NCBI GenBank assembly: GCA_000155435.1
Contig: DS990260.1
Location: 1,762,515 to 1,826,514 of the forward strand
DNA length: 64,000 nt
Source: Clostridiales bacterium 1_7_47FAA
Lineage (GTDB): Bacteria; Bacillota; Clostridia; Lachnospirales; Lachnospiraceae
Direction of reading: 5' to 3'
Part shown: in pieces, positions 16,737 through 24,050 of the stretch
How the letters are laid out: the number at the start of each line of letters is the position of its first letter
Numbering within the stretch: position 1 is the first letter of the stretch
Notes under the pieces: generated by a model
The model's input: only the letters and a program-made list of their open reading frames with translations
Databases searched by the model: none
What the model was told of the DNA's origin: nothing
Position numbers and translations under genes: made by a program

Positions 16737-17246
16737 CTATACGATTTCTATCATCTGCACCATGCGCATCAGTTCCAGCGCACTTCTGAAGTTCACATCC
16801 ACGCTGTTGGTGAGCCTGCCCCTGATGCTGCCCTGCATGGTGGAATTCTGACGGTATTTTACAATTGCAATCAGCACTTCCTTTGCCTTTCGCGCCTCCG
16901 GGAAAGGCACCAGGCTGCTTCGTTCCAGCATCCTGTCCTTTAAGCCCTGTGGATGGGCAGCCGCGGCGCTTTCATATCTTTTTTTCATTTCCTTATTCAT
17001 GAAACGTGGGTCTGTCGTGCGCTGGGGCGCCCCCAGCCAGTTACAGATTTCATCCATTTTCAGTACCATGTCCCCGGTGCCGGTAAACGGTACCGGGTCT
17101 TTCAGATAATAGCTGCAGATATGTCCATAGACTCCATCCTGGGTCTTTCCCTGCATGCAGATAAGCATGATGCTGAACCAGCCTGAGGCGGCCATATCTT
17201 CAAGGTACTTATCAATATCTTGACTGCTGTCTTCGTTCTGTTTCAT
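16737..17246 (-). CDS. Conserved-looking hypothetical cytoplasmic protein
   Basis: I use ATG 17246 (MKQNEDSSQDIDKY), seven bases after AAAAGGAG; a longer frame to 17282 has no site. The 169-residue product has no signal peptide or membrane segment. It contains FTGTGDMVLKMDEICNWLG followed by APQRTTDPRFM, and a helical basic C-terminus ending SALELMRMVQMIEIV. I do not recognise the family. It sits between the EAL protein and the initiating sugar transferase, in line with the same operon and 50 bases after a 58-residue gene. A regulatory role for polymer synthesis would fit the position, but nothing in the sequence shows it. Confidence 0.65.
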   Translation of the reverse strand: MKQNEDSSQDIDKYLEDMAASGWFSIMLICMQGKTQDGVYGHICSYYLKDPVPFTGTGDMVLKMDEICNWLGAPQRTTDPRFMNKEMKKRYESAAAAHPQGLKDRMLERSSLVPFPEARKAKEVLIAIVKYRQNSTMQGSIRGRLTNSVDVNFRSALELMRMVQMIEIV

Positions 17247-17296
17247 AATGTAACTCCTTTTCTTAATGTATGTATGCTCCATCCACTCCGGCCCGC

Positions 17297-17473
17297 CTAT
17301 AAACTCCTGCAGAAGAATACAGTATCGTCCGGTATCAGCGAAAGTTTCTTAATCATTTTCCTGTCCAGACAGTCCTTCACCCTATAGGGCGTTATGCTGA
17401 ACCCATACTGTTTTAAATGCTCTGCACAGTCCATCCCGTAAAGGCGGATTTTCTTACGTATTTCCTCTTTCAT
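17297..17473 (-). CDS. Small hypothetical protein (58 residues)
   Basis: A complete short frame starts at ATG 17473, nine bases after AAGGAG, and stops with TAG at 17297-17299. It encodes MKEEIRKKIRLYGMDCAEHL, continues with KQYGFSITPYRVKDCLDRKM, and ends in LSLIPDDTVFFCRSL. It has two helical halves and three cysteines, with no membrane segment. It fills the gap between the EAL gene (stop 17512) and the 169-residue gene. The good ribosome binding site and position support a real gene; the function is unknown. Confidence 0.6.
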   Translation of the reverse strand: MKEEIRKKIRLYGMDCAEHLKQYGFSITPYRVKDCLDRKMIKKLSLIPDDTVFFCRSL

Positions 17474-17511
17474 GGATATAAACTCCTTCGTATTGCTTTA
17501 TCCGCTGGATC

Positions 17512-19185
17512 TTATAATCTGTATATATACTTTTTCTCATATTCTTCCTGGGGCATGGGCCTGGCATAGTAATACCCCTGGACATAATTGCACCCTATTT
17601 TGTAAAGGAAACGCTTCTGTTCCTGGGTTTCAACCCCTTCCATTATGACAGGCATCCCCAGGTTATTGGCCATCTGGATTACGGATTCCAGTATGATTTT
17701 CCCCTTGCCAGGCGATTCCCCGCCGGACAGGAACTGCATGTCAATCTTAAGCACATCCACATCGATATCCTTTAACATGTTCAGGGAAGAATACCCGCTG
17801 CCGAAATCGTCCATCAGCAGTATGAAGCCTGCCTGGTGCAGCTTCCTGACTGCTTCCTGGATTAATTCCGGGTCGGACACATATGCACTTTCCGTTATCT
17901 CCAGGTTCAGCAGGCCGATGGGCACGCCGTACTGTTCAATGAGGCCGGACAGTATGTCCGCCAGCCTGGGATTATAAAGGCTGATCCTTGAGATGTTCAC
18001 CGTGATGGGATCCAGACAGATCCCATCCCCAAGCCATTTGTGTATGAGCTGGCATACATGCTCCCACACATAGTAATCCAGCCTGGAAATGAAGCCGTTC
18101 TTTTCAAAAATAGGTATGAAATGTTTCGGGGGCATCAGGCCCGTGTCGGGATGTTTCCAGCGTACCAGCGCTTCCGCCCCTATATCCCTGTCATTGGCAA
18201 TATCAAATTTAGGCTGGAAATACACCACAAACTGTTCCTCGTCCATGGCGGTCTGCATACTGCTGACAATGGCTGCCTCCTCCACTTCCCGGATTCCCTC
18301 ATCCATATCATAGAATCCAAGGTAGGACGCAAACTTGTTCTTGCATTTTTTGCTGCCGATAAAAGCCCTTATGTACATTTCCTCCACTGCAAGGTCAGGT
18401 TCTTCCACGATATAGGCGCCTACTGTGGGTTCCAGGAGATAATTCTTCTCAAACCCGGCCAGTCCCTCCTTTACCATCTGGACCTGCATGTGCAGCCTTT
18501 CACAGTCATAAGGCTCGCATATGCAGAATGTGTCTGCATTAATCCTTCCATAGGTACTGAACTCAAAGCAGCCGGCTATGCCCTCTATGATTTCCGCCAT
18601 CGTTATAAGGAGCTTATCCCCCCTCAATTCACCGAATACGGCATTATACAGCCGGAACCGGTCTATGTCGAAACGCAGGAATACAAACAGGGTATCCATA
18701 TGCCGGTCTATCATGCGCCTGGTCTCCGCAAACATCTTCTCACGGTTATACAGCCCCGTAAGCCTGTCCCGTTCACTCATATAGAGCAGTCCTTCATAAG
18801 ACGGTATCCTGCAGTGCCGGACCGCACGGTCCAGCCGGTTCCTTAGTGTCTTAACCCGGATGGGCCTGGTCACATAATCCCATGCCCCATGGTCCAGGGC
18901 CTCCAGACCAGGATCCTCCTTTGCATCCTCCAGGATAACAAGGACCGGAATGGAGGCATATCCTGAGTTATGGATTTTATCCAGGAATCCCACTTCCCTG
19001 CCGTCCTGCTGCAGGTTTCCCAGCAGGATGGCATCCACCATACTTCCGCATGATATCTGCAGCATGGCGTCCCCTGCGCTTCCGGCTTCCAGGACCTTGT
19101 ATTCTTCAGAAAGTATCTTCTTTACCGCCTCCCGCTCTCCGGGCCGGCTTTCAACCACCATTATGGTTTTTCTGTATTCATCCAT
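17512..19185 (-). CDS. Degenerate REC-GGDEF protein with intact EAL domain (c-di-GMP phosphodiesterase)
   Basis: The start at 19185 follows GGAAGGAGGG by five bases; an ATG at 19209 directly after the radical SAM stop is a weaker choice. The 557-residue protein has three domains. Residues 1-125 are receiver-like but lack the phosphoacceptor: DAILLGNL has Gly56 where Asp is expected, and Arg107 replaces the conserved Lys. Residues about 130-290 are GGDEF-like with DRLTGLYNR kept, but the active site reads GRINADTF. Residues about 310-555 are EAL with E338 (EALVRW), N397, E429 (LEITES), D459-D460 (MDDFGSGYS), K480 and E516 (MEGVET), so c-di-GMP hydrolysis to pGpG is expected. It lies inside the polysaccharide operon, which also encodes a Wzz-GGDEF fusion. 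Confidence 0.92.
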   Translation of the reverse strand: MDEYRKTIMVVESRPGEREAVKKILSEEYKVLEAGSAGDAMLQISCGSMVDAILLGNLQQDGREVGFLDKIHNSGYASIPVLVILEDAKEDPGLEALDHGAWDYVTRPIRVKTLRNRLDRAVRHCRIPSYEGLLYMSERDRLTGLYNREKMFAETRRMIDRHMDTLFVFLRFDIDRFRLYNAVFGELRGDKLLITMAEIIEGIAGCFEFSTYGRINADTFCICEPYDCERLHMQVQMVKEGLAGFEKNYLLEPTVGAYIVEEPDLAVEEMYIRAFIGSKKCKNKFASYLGFYDMDEGIREVEEAAIVSSMQTAMDEEQFVVYFQPKFDIANDRDIGAEALVRWKHPDTGLMPPKHFIPIFEKNGFISRLDYYVWEHVCQLIHKWLGDGICLDPITVNISRISLYNPRLADILSGLIEQYGVPIGLLNLEITESAYVSDPELIQEAVRKLHQAGFILLMDDFGSGYSSLNMLKDIDVDVLKIDMQFLSGGESPGKGKIILESVIQMANNLGMPVIMEGVETQEQKRFLYKIGCNYVQGYYYARPMPQEEYEKKYIYRL

Positions 19186-19209
19186 GGCTTCCCTCCTTCC
19201 ATCATCCAT

Positions 19210-20208
19210 TTACCTGATAAAGGGATTTTCATCCAGGGAATACCTTCCGCCCTGCAGGAATTTATGTTTTATCACCCACCAGGCCGGTATCCATATATAC
19301 CGGTGCATGGCAGGCGATGCGCTTCCAATCATCCAGCAGTTCCTGTCACATTCTTTTGTGATGCGCCGCACCTGCCTGGCCTGCTCTGAATTCCACAGTT
19401 CCTCCCACTCCTGTTCCTTCAGGTTTCCCATGACCGCCTTGTGCAGCATCCCGTTACACGGAATCACATCGCAGAACGGATCGATAAAAAATGCATTCCT
19501 GGACATATCGCACGGCAGAAGACGCTTATTGCCATATATGTAATTAATCAGGCCATGGTTGAAGTAGGCCCGGAACCATTTTTTCGGTGAATTGCTTTTG
19601 AGCAGTTCATTAATCAGCTTCTCAAAATTTTCAGCCACCCGTTTCCTCTCCACAATCCGGTTGTCATATTTCCTGAAATAAAAGGAATTGTGAAGGGCCG
19701 CGGTTGCAAACTCCATCCCCATCTTATCCGACAGAAGGTAAAGCGGGACCAGGTCACCACAGTTCATGTCCTGGACCGTCATTCCGAATCCCACGTCCGG
19801 GTGTCCCATCTCCACCAGGGCCGTCAGCGTCCCATATCCCCGCCTGTACCCATCCGGGATGCCCCTGATGCTGTCATTGGTCTTCTGAAGCCCTTCAATG
19901 CTGATGCGTATGCCCACCTTGGGAAATTCCCTGCACAGGCTGATGATACGGTCCGTAAAATAGCCGTTGGTGGAAATGACGATGCGGTCCGACTTTTTAT
20001 ACAGCTCCCTTACGATATCCGGTATATCCCTGCGGATGAAGGGTTCCCCTCCGGTTATATTGGTGAATGCCATTTCCGGAAGTTTCCTGATTACATCCAG
20101 GGTAATCTCCTCCTCCGGCTTAGTGGGATGTTTAAAACAGTCGCACATGTTACAGTGTGCATTGCAACGGTATGTCACAATCACGGTTCCATACAGGTTT
20201 CTTGCCAT
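19210..20208 (-). CDS. Radical SAM protein in the polysaccharide locus
   Basis: The 332-residue enzyme has the radical SAM cluster motif C15-x3-C19-x2-C22 (YRCNAHCNMC) near the N-terminus, the glycine motif NITGGEPFIR near 50, and the SIEG strand. Further cysteines near the C-terminus (LLPCDMS, CDVIPCNGML, ECDRNC) resemble a SPASM-type site for an extra iron-sulfur cluster. AAGGAAAT precedes the ATG. It lies between a GT4 gene (stop 12 bases before) and the EAL gene. Enzymes of this group modify peptides or do sugar or lipid radical chemistry. A tailoring role on the polymer or carrier is an inference, and the substrate cannot be told from the sequence. Confidence 0.88.
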   Translation of the reverse strand: MARNLYGTVIVTYRCNAHCNMCDCFKHPTKPEEEITLDVIRKLPEMAFTNITGGEPFIRRDIPDIVRELYKKSDRIVISTNGYFTDRIISLCREFPKVGIRISIEGLQKTNDSIRGIPDGYRRGYGTLTALVEMGHPDVGFGMTVQDMNCGDLVPLYLLSDKMGMEFATAALHNSFYFRKYDNRIVERKRVAENFEKLINELLKSNSPKKWFRAYFNHGLINYIYGNKRLLPCDMSRNAFFIDPFCDVIPCNGMLHKAVMGNLKEQEWEELWNSEQARQVRRITKECDRNCWMIGSASPAMHRYIWIPAWWVIKHKFLQGGRYSLDENPFIR

Positions 20209-20219
20209 ATTTCCTTACC

Positions 20220-21425
20220 TCATTGTTTTGTTTCATATAGTTTCAGCAGCTTGTCACAGTACATCTCCAAGGTGTCATACCGGATGTCCCCGCAGTTTTC
20301 CGCCCAACTGGCGCAAAGCCCCGGGGAATCCCACAGATGCCGTATCTTCTCTTTCAGCTCCTCCAGGTTTCCGCTGGCAAACAGGGAGCCGTTTACGCCT
20401 TCCTGTATCAACTCCGGGATTCCTCCAATCCTGGCCCCCAGCACAGGTGTCTTAAGAAGCTGGGATTCAATGACGGAAAACGGACAGTTTTCATAATATT
20501 CCGACGGATAAATGCTGAACCTGGCCTCCTGTATCAGCTGGGCCAGTGAATCCCCCTTAACGAATCCCACGTTCTTAATGTTAGGTATCCCGGTCACGCT
20601 GTCTGCCAGCGGTCCGTCCCCTGCAAAGACAAAGGGGATATCCGGCAGTTCCCTGCACGCCTTAAGAAGGGTCCCGATTCCCTTTTCCCTGGAATATCTT
20701 CCAAAATACAGGACATAGTCTTTCTTCCGGGCAGGTCCTGCCTCCATCCGGTCAGCAAAATTATGTAATGTAATGGTCTTATTCCTGAATAATTCTACCT
20801 GGTTCAATTTATCTTCCAGGAAATAGCTTGGACAGACAATCCGGTCAATGCAGCGGTAAACCTTCAGCCTTCTGTATATGGCTCCCTCGGCAGCACCCAG
20901 TATGCTCTTTACAAGGGACTGGTGGATACAGCGCTTCCTGATACAGCCAAAAAAACGGCCGCCCACACACTGCTCGCAGTTTTGTCCGTCCCCGGGGGAA
21001 TTAAGCATATGGTTTGGACATATAAGCTGGTAATCATGGGCAGTGTACAGGACGGTTGTCCTTTTTCCCGTTTTTTTTTCAAAATCCCGGATACCATAGA
21101 GGATGGAAGGGGTCAGCTGATAATTAAAATTGTTGATATGGACCGCATCCGGCTTGAAATCCTCCAGGACACGCATCAGCTTTACCCTGGCTTCCCTGGA
21201 ATATATGATTTTAAGTGGATACAGAAGACGCCTGTATCCGGTTGTGTGGAAATCCAGACTGGCTGTATATTGATTGATGCGGTTCCCAAGGGTGCGGCCT
21301 GGCTCATCCATGCCGAAATACTGGACCTGGTGGCCTTTCTGTTTCAGACAATCGCCAATCTTGATGATATAGGTTTCTGAGCCGCCCTTTGGCTTTAAGA
21401 ATTTATTTACGATTAAAACCTTCAT
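20220..21425 (-). CDS. GT4 family glycosyltransferase with cysteine-rich insert
   Basis: A 401-residue GT-B glycosyltransferase. The N-terminal domain shows NKFLKPKGGSETYIIKIGDC, with the glycine-rich nucleotide-sugar fold. A central insert has cysteines in ICPNH, NCEQC and FGCIRKRC, a pattern seen in some GT4 enzymes and possibly a zinc site. The C-terminal domain has YFGRYSREKGIGTLL and the donor E-x7-E motif (SEYYENCPFSVIESQ, with PVLGARIGGIPE after it). It should add a sugar to a lipid-linked repeat unit on the cytoplasmic face. AGGAGG lies five bases before the ATG. The upstream gene is a CMP-sugar synthetase, the downstream gene a radical SAM enzyme. Confidence 0.9.
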   Translation of the reverse strand: MKVLIVNKFLKPKGGSETYIIKIGDCLKQKGHQVQYFGMDEPGRTLGNRINQYTASLDFHTTGYRRLLYPLKIIYSREARVKLMRVLEDFKPDAVHINNFNYQLTPSILYGIRDFEKKTGKRTTVLYTAHDYQLICPNHMLNSPGDGQNCEQCVGGRFFGCIRKRCIHQSLVKSILGAAEGAIYRRLKVYRCIDRIVCPSYFLEDKLNQVELFRNKTITLHNFADRMEAGPARKKDYVLYFGRYSREKGIGTLLKACRELPDIPFVFAGDGPLADSVTGIPNIKNVGFVKGDSLAQLIQEARFSIYPSEYYENCPFSVIESQLLKTPVLGARIGGIPELIQEGVNGSLFASGNLEELKEKIRHLWDSPGLCASWAENCGDIRYDTLEMYCDKLLKLYETKQ

Positions 21426-21446
21426 CCCGTCCTCCTGTCTGGGGAT

Positions 21447-22112
21447 TCATCCGTTATAATGCCAATAGGTACTGCCTACGTACTCAGCCATTACCAAATC
21501 TTCTTCTGTATTGATGTCCACGGCTTCGAATTTCTGCACAAAGTAAATATACGGCTTCCTGCCGATACGGCAGCGGTACCGCTCCAGGGAATCCTTGGAA
21601 ATCCCGTATAAGCCAGTGGTTTCCTCAATCACCGGCTGCATATCCTGGCTTCTCGGCAGGATACCCGGACGGTAGTTCACCGGCTGGCCATTGACCCAGT
21701 AAAAGCCGTGATTCTTCAATGCAGTAAAACAGGAATCATATGTCTCACTGTCAATCAGCGTATTGACACATTTTTTAATGGAATCCGCCTGAAGGTACGG
21801 CGCCGTGGCAAACAGCTGGAAATAGTAATCATATTCAGGATGAAGCTGATGGTGGTAAACAAGCAGGTCATTCCCATTGGCCGTATTATGTGTGAGCGCA
21901 TCCAGGCGTTCAATCACATGAAGTCCATGATCAAGGGCATAGCCTGTGATTTCAGGACTGTTGGTATCAATATAAATGTCATCAAAGCAGTCCGCATCCA
22001 TGGTATGTTCAATAATGTACTCATATAGCTTCTTGCCATTCAGCACCCGGAAGTTTTTGCCCGGGACACGTTCTGAATTGGCTTTGATAGGAATAAAACA
22101 CGCAGTCTTCAT
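21447..22112 (-). CDS. Acylneuraminate cytidylyltransferase-like CMP-sugar synthetase
   Basis: Start at 22112 (MKTACFIPIKANSERVPGKN), nine bases after AAGGAGG. The 221-residue protein has the N-terminal nucleotide-binding signature IKANSERVPGKNFRVLNGK, the ITGYALDHG strand, and the late EAVDINTEEDLVMAE with the metal-binding acid expected in NeuA/KdsB-type enzymes. It would activate a nonulosonic acid or related sugar as a CMP derivative from CTP. No NeuB-type synthase is visible in this window, so the acid must be made by genes elsewhere, or the enzyme activates another sugar acid. The next gene but one (23166-24020) has a GT42/DUF115-like NGPSL motif and could use the product. Confidence 0.85.
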   Translation of the reverse strand: MKTACFIPIKANSERVPGKNFRVLNGKKLYEYIIEHTMDADCFDDIYIDTNSPEITGYALDHGLHVIERLDALTHNTANGNDLLVYHHQLHPEYDYYFQLFATAPYLQADSIKKCVNTLIDSETYDSCFTALKNHGFYWVNGQPVNYRPGILPRSQDMQPVIEETTGLYGISKDSLERYRCRIGRKPYIYFVQKFEAVDINTEEDLVMAEYVGSTYWHYNG

Positions 22113-22152
22113 AAGACAGTTCCTCCTTTGTGTGGGACATTCCAATTAACAT

Positions 22153-23169
22153 TCATGCCCTGCTCCTGAATCCCAGGTTCCAGGCCAGTGTCTTTACCCT
22201 ATGGTATACCCTCATGAACAGCCGTGGGGAGAGGCAGATAAGCAGTATGCTTATGATATTCACCGTCTTCCTTGGATGCTGGTCCTGCGCGGACAGATAC
22301 TGAACTGCGTGGCTTTTTACATCAGAAGCAACCGCGCCGGCCTTTTCATGATTATACAGCTTAAAATGCGCCAGACGGTTCAATATATCGATGCAGGTTT
22401 CCACATGCTTCAGGTCAAATGCTTCCAATACCGGGCGGCTCTCCTGGGCAATACAGGAAAATACAACCTTTTCCGCATCGTACAGGACCAGATACTTTCC
22501 ATTGAACTCATTTTTATGGTACATCTGCCTGCAAAGTGAATCGGGATTCTCAGCGTACATGTACACCAGCCTGGGATTCACGCAGATATTGCTGCATTGT
22601 TTCAGATACCTGGTCACGAAAATCAGATCTTCCCCGTGGGTGTATTCCACGGGAAAACGGATCTGCGCTTCCTCTATTATGTCCCTGATGAAAATCTTGT
22701 TCCATAAAACGCCTCGGAATGCCGGGTTCCTGAACAGTTGGACAAAGGCAGACTCCCGCTCCATGACCTGAAGCCCGGCATACTGCTTCTTATAAAACGC
22801 CCCGTTTTTTTCATTGATATAGCCAAATACAGCCAATTCCACATCCTGTGCGGATATGGTGCCATACATGGCTTTCAGTGAACCGTCCAGCAGGTAATCA
22901 TCCGCATCCGCAAAAACAACGTACGTTCCCTGTGCAATATCCAGTCCGGCGTTCCTGGCCGCGGATACGCCTTTCTTCTCCTGACTGACCAGACGGATCC
23001 GTTCATCGCCATAGCCCTGGATTACGGAGCTGGCTCCGTCGGTTGAACCGTCATCAACTACAATGATTTCCAATCCCTCAAATCCCTGGTTTAAAATTGA
23101 ATCAATGCATCGTTTTATGTAGGGCCGGGCATTGTACATGGGAATAATAACTGACAGCCGTTTCTTCAT
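22153..23169 (-). CDS. GT2 family glycosyltransferase
   Basis: A 338-residue GT-A enzyme. It starts MKKRLSVIIPMYNARPYIKR and shows the canonical acid positions: EIIVVDDGSTDGA for UDP binding and VVFADADDYLL for the D-x-D metal site. The QEKKGVSAARNAGLDIAQG loop is typical of GT2. The C-terminal 120 residues form a helical extension without a clear membrane segment. It should add a sugar to the growing lipid-linked oligosaccharide in the cytoplasm. Its start overlaps the preceding GT42-like gene by four bases, giving coupled translation. Confidence 0.9.
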   Translation of the reverse strand: MKKRLSVIIPMYNARPYIKRCIDSILNQGFEGLEIIVVDDGSTDGASSVIQGYGDERIRLVSQEKKGVSAARNAGLDIAQGTYVVFADADDYLLDGSLKAMYGTISAQDVELAVFGYINEKNGAFYKKQYAGLQVMERESAFVQLFRNPAFRGVLWNKIFIRDIIEEAQIRFPVEYTHGEDLIFVTRYLKQCSNICVNPRLVYMYAENPDSLCRQMYHKNEFNGKYLVLYDAEKVVFSCIAQESRPVLEAFDLKHVETCIDILNRLAHFKLYNHEKAGAVASDVKSHAVQYLSAQDQHPRKTVNIISILLICLSPRLFMRVYHRVKTLAWNLGFRSRA

Positions 23170-24020
23170 ATCACCTGTTCCAATCTGACTCTTGGGAACA
23201 CTTCCAGTTCCCCTCCCCTGGTTGCATTATAAATCTCTGTCCCCCTCTGTCCTGCTGCTTCCAATGCACTCTTATATGCCTCTTCCGCCATCTCCTTATC
23301 GTAAACAGCAAGAACAATCTTTCTCTTCTGCTCCGCAGCCTTATACACATCCTTATACCTTGTGTCAAAATGCGACTGGACCGATGCATCATATGTGATT
23401 CTTCGGTTTTTATCAATCGTATGGGGGAAATGATGGTCCATTCCCAGGAGATAGATTTTGGAAAACCCCATATACACCGCCAGCTGGATGCTTGAGTATG
23501 TCACCGTGGAGGCATCGACCACTGCCTTTTCACAGTCATAAGAAAACGGAAGCCTGCTTTTCCTCCGCAGGATTGCCCTGTCATCCATCAGATATGCATT
23601 GACATTGGCAAGGCAGGTTCCATTCCTCACCATGGAATTATAACCAATGAAGCAGTCACATTGGATTTTCCTTATGTTTTCCTCCTCTGCTTTCAGCATA
23701 TCCTTATCCTGGCATAGATAAAATGTGGGCCGCCATCTGGTCCTGTCATACATCAGGTGGATACGGTTTGCCGCAAAGGTGTATTCATTCCTCAAAAGCT
23801 CCAGGTCCCCAGGTCTTAAGCTTGGACCGTTTCCTATGATGAAGCACCGCTGTCCTTCATAGACTCCTTTATACATGTTGATTCTCGCCCCATAGGTGGT
23901 CTTGCCATAGGATTTCCTCATCCTGTAAAATGACAGCGCCCCTACACCGGCCCTGAACCACCTGCGCAGGGCTGACAAAAAATCCGAACGGACCACTATG
24001 TCTTTAATCAGTTCCTTCAT
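23166..24020 (-). CDS. DUF115/GT42-like putative CMP-sugar glycosyltransferase
   Basis: From ATG 24020 the protein has 284 residues; GGTGGGGG is close upstream, and a GTG nine codons earlier is less likely. The core motif FIIGNGPSLRPGD (N64-L68) is the CMP-binding loop of GT42 sialyltransferases such as CstII and of DUF115/Maf flagellin transferases. A later strand GFSKIYLLGMDHHF matches the second conserved block, with histidines suited to catalysis. I infer a transferase for a CMP-activated sugar. The CMP-sugar synthetase two genes downstream supports this. MptE-like DUF115 pterin enzymes are an alternative, but the context in a glycan locus speaks against that. Overlap with the following GT2 gene indicates one operon. 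Confidence 0.68.
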   Translation of the reverse strand: MKELIKDIVVRSDFLSALRRWFRAGVGALSFYRMRKSYGKTTYGARINMYKGVYEGQRCFIIGNGPSLRPGDLELLRNEYTFAANRIHLMYDRTRWRPTFYLCQDKDMLKAEEENIRKIQCDCFIGYNSMVRNGTCLANVNAYLMDDRAILRRKSRLPFSYDCEKAVVDASTVTYSSIQLAVYMGFSKIYLLGMDHHFPHTIDKNRRITYDASVQSHFDTRYKDVYKAAEQKRKIVLAVYDKEMAEEAYKSALEAAGQRGTEIYNATRGGELEVFPRVRLEQVI

Positions 24021-24050
24021 TGGTTCCCCCACCTTCCCATCTGTCACCCA

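Noticed and set aside
20909..21380. Cysteine-rich insert in the GT4 enzyme taken as a separate small gene
   Set aside because: The main frame is continuous and such Cys-containing inserts occur in GT4 enzymes.
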